Shown: in pieces, positions 41,156 through 43,964 of the stretch
Position numbering within the stretch: the stretch's first letter is position 1
Layout: the number at the start of each line of letters is the position of its first letter
Source: Fibrobacter sp.
GTDB taxonomy: Bacteria > Fibrobacterota > Fibrobacteria > Fibrobacterales > Fibrobacteraceae
NCBI GenBank assembly: GCA_017475045.1
Contig: JAFVGH010000151.1
Location: 1 to 43,964, forward strand
Direction of reading: 5' to 3'
DNA length: 43,964 nt
Made by a program: the position numbers and the translations under genes
The notes under the pieces: generated by a model
Seen by the model: only the letters and a program-made list of their open reading frames with translations
What the model was told of the DNA's origin: nothing
Database searches by the model: none

Positions 41156-41187
41156 GTCATTCCCGGCTTGACCGGGAATCTCCTCGC
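41156..41187. repeat. Palindromic repeat at the 3' end of the transporter gene
   Basis: GTCAT followed by a perfect hairpin ATTCCCGG-CTTGA-CCGGGAAT (41159-41179) and CTCCTCGC. It matches one half of the element at 11481-11532. It encodes the last residues and the stop codon of the transporter on the minus strand. Confidence 0.7.
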
Positions 41188-42167
41188 TTATCCAACCAGG
41201 CAAAAATGTTGGCCAGCACCGTTCCACTGATGGAATGGTAAGCACAGCTTAAGGCGCAGGGCACCATGCAAAGCACCGCCTTGGGGTTGGCCGCCACGTT
41301 TTCGGGGTTGGCAAAGAAGGCCATGGCAAGCACGGTGGCCATGCCGGCATTCTGCACACCCACTTCGATAGCGATAGTACGTTTCTTGGCGGTATTGAAC
41401 TTAAAGAGTCTACCCACGCTATAGCCAAGCACATAGCCCAGCGCATTGTGACAGAACACCACCGCAAGCACCAAGAAGATCAGCGAAAAGCCGTTGGTCA
41501 ACAACTGCGGGCGCACCGTCACCACCACGCCGCCCACAATGAGCATCAGGCCAATCACGCTTACCGCAGGCATGTTCGCCTGGATTTCCTTGAACACGGC
41601 GCGCTTGCCCAAGAAGTAATTGCAGAGGAACCCGATGGTAATGGGCGCGATTGTCACATACAGAATGTTCAGGAACATACCCTTCGCATTCACGTCGATA
41701 CTGGTGTCGGCAAGCCAAAGCACCAACAGCGGAGTCATGATAGGCGCAAGGAGGGTGCTCACCATGGTCATGCTCACGGAATACGTGACATCGCCACGGG
41801 CCAAGAAACTCATGACGTTGCTGGAAACACCGCCCGGGCAGCACCCCACCAGAATGATACCCACAGCAAGGTAGGGGTCCAGCCCGAACACCTTGGTAAG
41901 CCCGAAGGCCACAAAGGGCATAATCGTGTATTGCGCCACAGCGCCCAACAGAATGTGGAAAGGCTGCTTCAGCAGATTCCGCACGTCGTCCATAGAGATG
42001 GTAAGACCCATGCTCAGCATAATCACGCCGAGAATGATGGAGGATACATTCCCGTGAACCCAGCCGAAAGCGACCGGAACGAAGAATGCGACTATTGCGC
42101 TTGCGATGACAAAGGGGGAAGCGTAGTTGGAAAGCAGACGGCTAATAGCCTTGATTACCTTAAGCAT
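41157..42167 (-). CDS. Bile acid:sodium symporter-family transporter
   Basis: 336 residues with nine or ten hydrophobic segments. BASS-family motifs: SIILGVIMLSMGLTISMDDV, LVGCCPGGVSSNVMSFLARG (the crossover helix region with the Na+ site), IAIEVGVQNAGMATVLAMAF and HSISGTVLA. The family uses the sodium gradient to import organic anions such as pantoate, pyruvate or bile acids; the substrate here cannot be told. The last ten residues (KRGDSRSSRE) come from a palindromic repeat. TATATTTG ends four bases before the ATG, so it could be leaderless. It follows the outer-membrane protein gene by 38 bases. Confidence 0.92.
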   Translation of the reverse strand: MLKVIKAISRLLSNYASPFVIASAIVAFFVPVAFGWVHGNVSSIILGVIMLSMGLTISMDDVRNLLKQPFHILLGAVAQYTIMPFVAFGLTKVFGLDPYLAVGIILVGCCPGGVSSNVMSFLARGDVTYSVSMTMVSTLLAPIMTPLLVLWLADTSIDVNAKGMFLNILYVTIAPITIGFLCNYFLGKRAVFKEIQANMPAVSVIGLMLIVGGVVVTVRPQLLTNGFSLIFLVLAVVFCHNALGYVLGYSVGRLFKFNTAKKRTIAIEVGVQNAGMATVLAMAFFANPENVAANPKAVLCMVPCALSCAYHSISGTVLANIFAWLDKRGDSRSSRE

Positions 42168-42171
42168 GCCC

Positions 42172-42179
42172 CAAATATA
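42172..42179 (-). promoter_or_regulatory. Promoter of the transporter gene, leaderless layout
   Basis: TATATTTG on the minus strand, four bases before ATG 42167: the same arrangement as at the GSCFA gene (9248-9255). No separated Shine-Dalgarno is present. Confidence 0.5.
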
Positions 42180-42205
42180 GAACTCGGTGGCAGGGCAAGC
42201 AAGCC

Positions 42206-42979
42206 CTACTTGCGTACGACGGTCACAGCGGCACCCAACTGTAGGGTATTCACTTCGTCAACAGGGCCCCGTTTGGAGTTCTTATCCACCTGGAACTGGT
42301 CGTCACCCCATTCCTTATCGGACCCCACATCACTCCAGTAAATGGCCGTGTTCAAGGTTATGCCCACAAAATAGTGCTCCGAAACTTTCCAAACGTTTCC
42401 CAACTCGAATTTATAGCCCACTTCGTCATCGGCATAATCCATATCATACTTGTCCCAGGAATTATCCGGAACCAAAAAAGATACCGATGTTCCCACAAAG
42501 AACCCGTCCAGAAGCGACACCAAGTTCACGAAGGGGTAAACCTTGACCCCAACGCCATAAAAGGGGCTGAGTTGGCCACCGTCCTCCTTGAATTCTTCCT
42601 TGTCCCGTGAATAGTACTTGTAATAAGAATCCCCGAAGGACCAAGCCAGGCCCAAATCAAGAAACAGAATGCCTCGCTGGAACAAAAGCACACCAACTTT
42701 TGATTCAAATCGCGGCCCACTACCTTCAAAGGAATAAATGTTGTAATAGAGGTCCTTATCGTAAACCATTTCGTCCCGGTCGGTATCGTGGTACCAATGG
42801 GCAATAGATTCCGTCTTGTATTTAGACTTTGAATACTGCGCCCCTGCAGAGATTTCAAAATAGGGGTAGACAAATTCCGATGCACGGTGACGCCGCCTCT
42901 TGCGGGGCTGCGCCGGTTCGTCCGTATCGGCCAGGGTCACACACACCAGGCAAGCAATCAAAAAAAGAACACGGATCAC
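42206..42979 (-). CDS. Probable outer-membrane beta-barrel protein
   Basis: 257 residues from GTG 42979, which overlaps the stop of the upstream lipoprotein gene (GTGA) and has GAGG seven bases before it; an ATG at 43018 would reach back into that gene without a ribosome site. The signal peptide VLFLIACLVCVTLA is followed by a basic patch (RKRRRHRASE). The rest alternates in strand-like fashion (YPYFEISAGAQYS, FLDLGLAWSFGDSYYKYY, YFVGITLNTAIYW) and ends LQLGAAVTVVRK. No family recognised. Coupled translation with the lipoprotein suggests they work together. Confidence 0.75.
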   Translation of the reverse strand: MIRVLFLIACLVCVTLADTDEPAQPRKRRRHRASEFVYPYFEISAGAQYSKSKYKTESIAHWYHDTDRDEMVYDKDLYYNIYSFEGSGPRFESKVGVLLFQRGILFLDLGLAWSFGDSYYKYYSRDKEEFKEDGGQLSPFYGVGVKVYPFVNLVSLLDGFFVGTSVSFLVPDNSWDKYDMDYADDEVGYKFELGNVWKVSEHYFVGITLNTAIYWSDVGSDKEWGDDQFQVDKNSKRGPVDEVNTLQLGAAVTVVRK

Positions 42980-43509
42980 GGCAACCTCAACACGGCGTAA
43001 TTCACGAACTTGCCACATGAGGTGTCATCCGGTGGCAGGAACGTCTCCACCGTATATTCCCCGTTGATTTTCCGTTCATCAAATTCCACAAAGCGGTAAT
43101 TGATATCGTCTTCGCCCCAACGATGGGAGGCGCTATCAATAACATAGGTAGGTAGCGAAATGGCTTTACCCGCACAGTAGAAAGAAATATCTACCGAAAT
43201 TCTATTTTCGCGGCCCAGAGAGAACAGACTGTCACAATCCCAATAGCAATCGAGACACGCCATGTTTCGATGGTCAAAGGAGCCATATTCGGACACATCA
43301 GACGAGGTTTCAACCCAGGTAGAATCTCCCGCTTGGTAGGTGACCTGTAAATTCAAGGAATCTACGCCTGCAGGTTTTTGGGCGCAAATATAGGTGTAAA
43401 TGCAATCTTCGCATTCTTCAAGAGCCGGGGAGCACATTAGGCAACAAAACGCCAGCCACGAAGACACCAGCACACAGTACACCGCAAATTTAGACCTAGG
43501 GAATTTCAT
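42976..43509 (-). CDS. Cys-rich lipoprotein of unknown function
   Basis: 177 residues. N-terminal hydrophobic signal with a Cys-rich end (FCCLMC, lipidated Cys probably 26). The mature part has at least eight further cysteines in pairs (EECEDC, MACLDCYWDC, FYC, TSC), likely forming disulfides outside the cytoplasm. No known family. It precedes and overlaps the outer-membrane protein gene by four bases. TATATTTC (43516-43523) ends six bases before its ATG and overlaps the U-tract of the leuS terminator. Confidence 0.72.
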   Translation of the reverse strand: MKFPRSKFAVYCVLVSSWLAFCCLMCSPALEECEDCIYTYICAQKPAGVDSLNLQVTYQAGDSTWVETSSDVSEYGSFDHRNMACLDCYWDCDSLFSLGRENRISVDISFYCAGKAISLPTYVIDSASHRWGEDDINYRFVEFDERKINGEYTVETFLPPDDTSCGKFVNYAVLRLP

Positions 43510-43515
43510 CTAGTG

Positions 43516-43523
43516 GAAATATA
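43516..43523 (-). promoter_or_regulatory. Candidate promoter of the Cys-rich lipoprotein gene
   Basis: TATATTTC on the minus strand, six bases before ATG 43509, with no Shine-Dalgarno. It lies within the T-rich tail of the upstream leuS terminator. Confidence 0.4.
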
Positions 43524-43554
43524 AAAAGACCGCAGCGGTTTATTGCTACGGTCT
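43520..43554 (-). terminator. leuS terminator
   Basis: On the minus strand AGACCGTAGC, an eight-base loop and GCTGCGGTCT form a 10-bp stem with one mismatch (43527-43554), followed by TTTTTAT. It lies about 73 bases after the leuS stop. Confidence 0.8.
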
Positions 43555-43565
43555 GAATTTCTATG

Positions 43566-43602
43566 GATCCTATCGCGTCCTCACGGACGCTCCAGGATGA
43601 CA
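43566..43602. repeat. Palindromic intergenic repeat after leuS
   Basis: GATCCTATCGCGTCC, TCAC, GGACGCTCCAGGATGAC: nested arms ATCCT/AGGAT and GCGTCC/GGACGC, ending in ATGAC like the element at 11481-11532. It is a separate hairpin from the leuS terminator at 43527-43554. Confidence 0.65.
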
Positions 43603-43627
43603 GTCGCGGAGTTACGCCGGCTTGCGG

Positions 43628-43964
43628 CTATTTCACCACGATGTTCACGAGCTTGCCCGGGACCACGATGGACTTCACGACGGTCTTGCCGTTCATGAAC
43701 TCTTTCATTCTATCATTTTCCATAGCGAGCTTTTCGAGGGCGGCCTTGTCCATGTCCTTCGCGACAGATGCCTTCGCGCGGACCTTGCCGTTCACCTGGA
43801 ACACGACTTCCACGGTGTTTTCTACGGCCTTGGAGTGGTCGGCTTCGGGCCAGGCGACGTTCGTGAGCGATTCGTTGTGACCGAGGATGCTCCACATTTC
43901 TTCGGCGATGTGCGGGGCAAACGGGTGCAGCAACTTCACGAAGGTTTCGCACGGTTCGCGGTAG
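43628..43964 (-). CDS. leuS: Leucyl-tRNA synthetase, C-terminal end (cut by window edge)
   Basis: The last 112 codons of LeuRS, which charges tRNA-Leu. The frame is open to the window edge. [19 protein letters not shown] is the conserved start of the anticodon-binding helix bundle, followed by [22 protein letters not shown] and [16 protein letters not shown], the usual LeuRS C-terminus. The stop is at 43628-43630; a repeat and a terminator follow. Confidence 0.95.
   Translation of the reverse strand, partial: YREPCETFVKLLHPFAPHIAEEMWSILGHNESLTNVAWPEADHSKAVENTVEVVFQVNGKVRAKASVAKDMDKAALEKLAMENDRMKEFMNGKTVVKSIVVPGKLVNIVVK

Overview
The window most likely comes from a member of the Fibrobacterota, Fibrobacter or a close relative. 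Three lipoproteins carry the Fibrobacter succinogenes major paralogous (FISUMP) domain, recognisable by TWMAENLNY, a CPxGW(H/R)LPT block, GFSALPAGY-like and VRCIK blocks. There is also a secreted family 44 glycoside hydrolase with a Ser-rich linker and a type IX secretion-like C-terminal domain. Several promoters carry a TAnnTTTG -10/-7 element like that of Bacteroidota, a relative in the FCB group. Both ends cut aminoacyl-tRNA synthetase genes: the 5' part of cysS at the left and the 3' part of leuS at the right.

Layout, left to right. 1-3594 (minus): dnaB, an MlaE-like permease and an MlaF-like ATPase in one tight run, then cysS with its own promoter. 3780-9078: FISUMP lipoprotein 1, a degenerate uracil-DNA-glycosylase-like protein overlapping coaBC, a GGGP-synthase-family prenyltransferase and FISUMP lipoprotein 2. 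9260-14551: a GSCFA-domain protein, a WecE-type sugar aminotransferase, a flavodoxin-like lipoprotein and the GH44 enzyme. 14620-17927 (minus): a sulfur assimilation block of LysR regulator, metY and cysK. 18136-23385 (plus): a compact run of hisE, hisG, an EAL-HDOD protein, recR, engB and a second MlaE/MlaF-like pair. 23401-26978 (minus): a pair of lipoproteins sharing an N-terminal module, one ending in an esterase-like fold without its catalytic serine, the other in a FISUMP domain preceded by twelve Cys-containing tandem repeats. 27068-32030 (plus): pyrC, plsC, rnr and an RgpF-like gene. 32033-34663 (minus): rpmH, rnpA, yidD, yidC. 34831-38972: a degenerate GGDEF protein, divIVA, a DUF167 protein and an HD-GYP receptor. 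38976-43509: a CotH-family lipoprotein, two probable outer-membrane proteins, a bile-acid/sodium-symporter-family transporter and a Cys-rich lipoprotein.

The most interesting signals lie between and across genes. (1) Small palindromic repeats, with outer ends resembling GTCAT/ATGAC, sit in intergenic DNA and also encode the C-terminus of the transporter and the disputed N-terminus of the CotH protein. A separate G/C-rich repeat occurs once between dnaB and FISUMP 1 and once in frame inside the CoaC-CoaB linker. (2) At several SD-less genes a TATATTTN element ends only 4-7 bases before the start codon, which predicts leaderless mRNAs. (3) Matching CCTAT-N8-TAGG dyads lie upstream of both metY and the LysR gene, suggesting an operator. 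(4) Several enzyme folds have lost catalytic residues: the esterase, the UDG-like protein and the GGDEF protein.

No tRNA, rRNA, insertion sequence, prophage or CRISPR array was seen. No gene-free stretch exceeds 300 bases; the longest, 11409-11658, holds a palindromic repeat and the leader of the flavodoxin gene.
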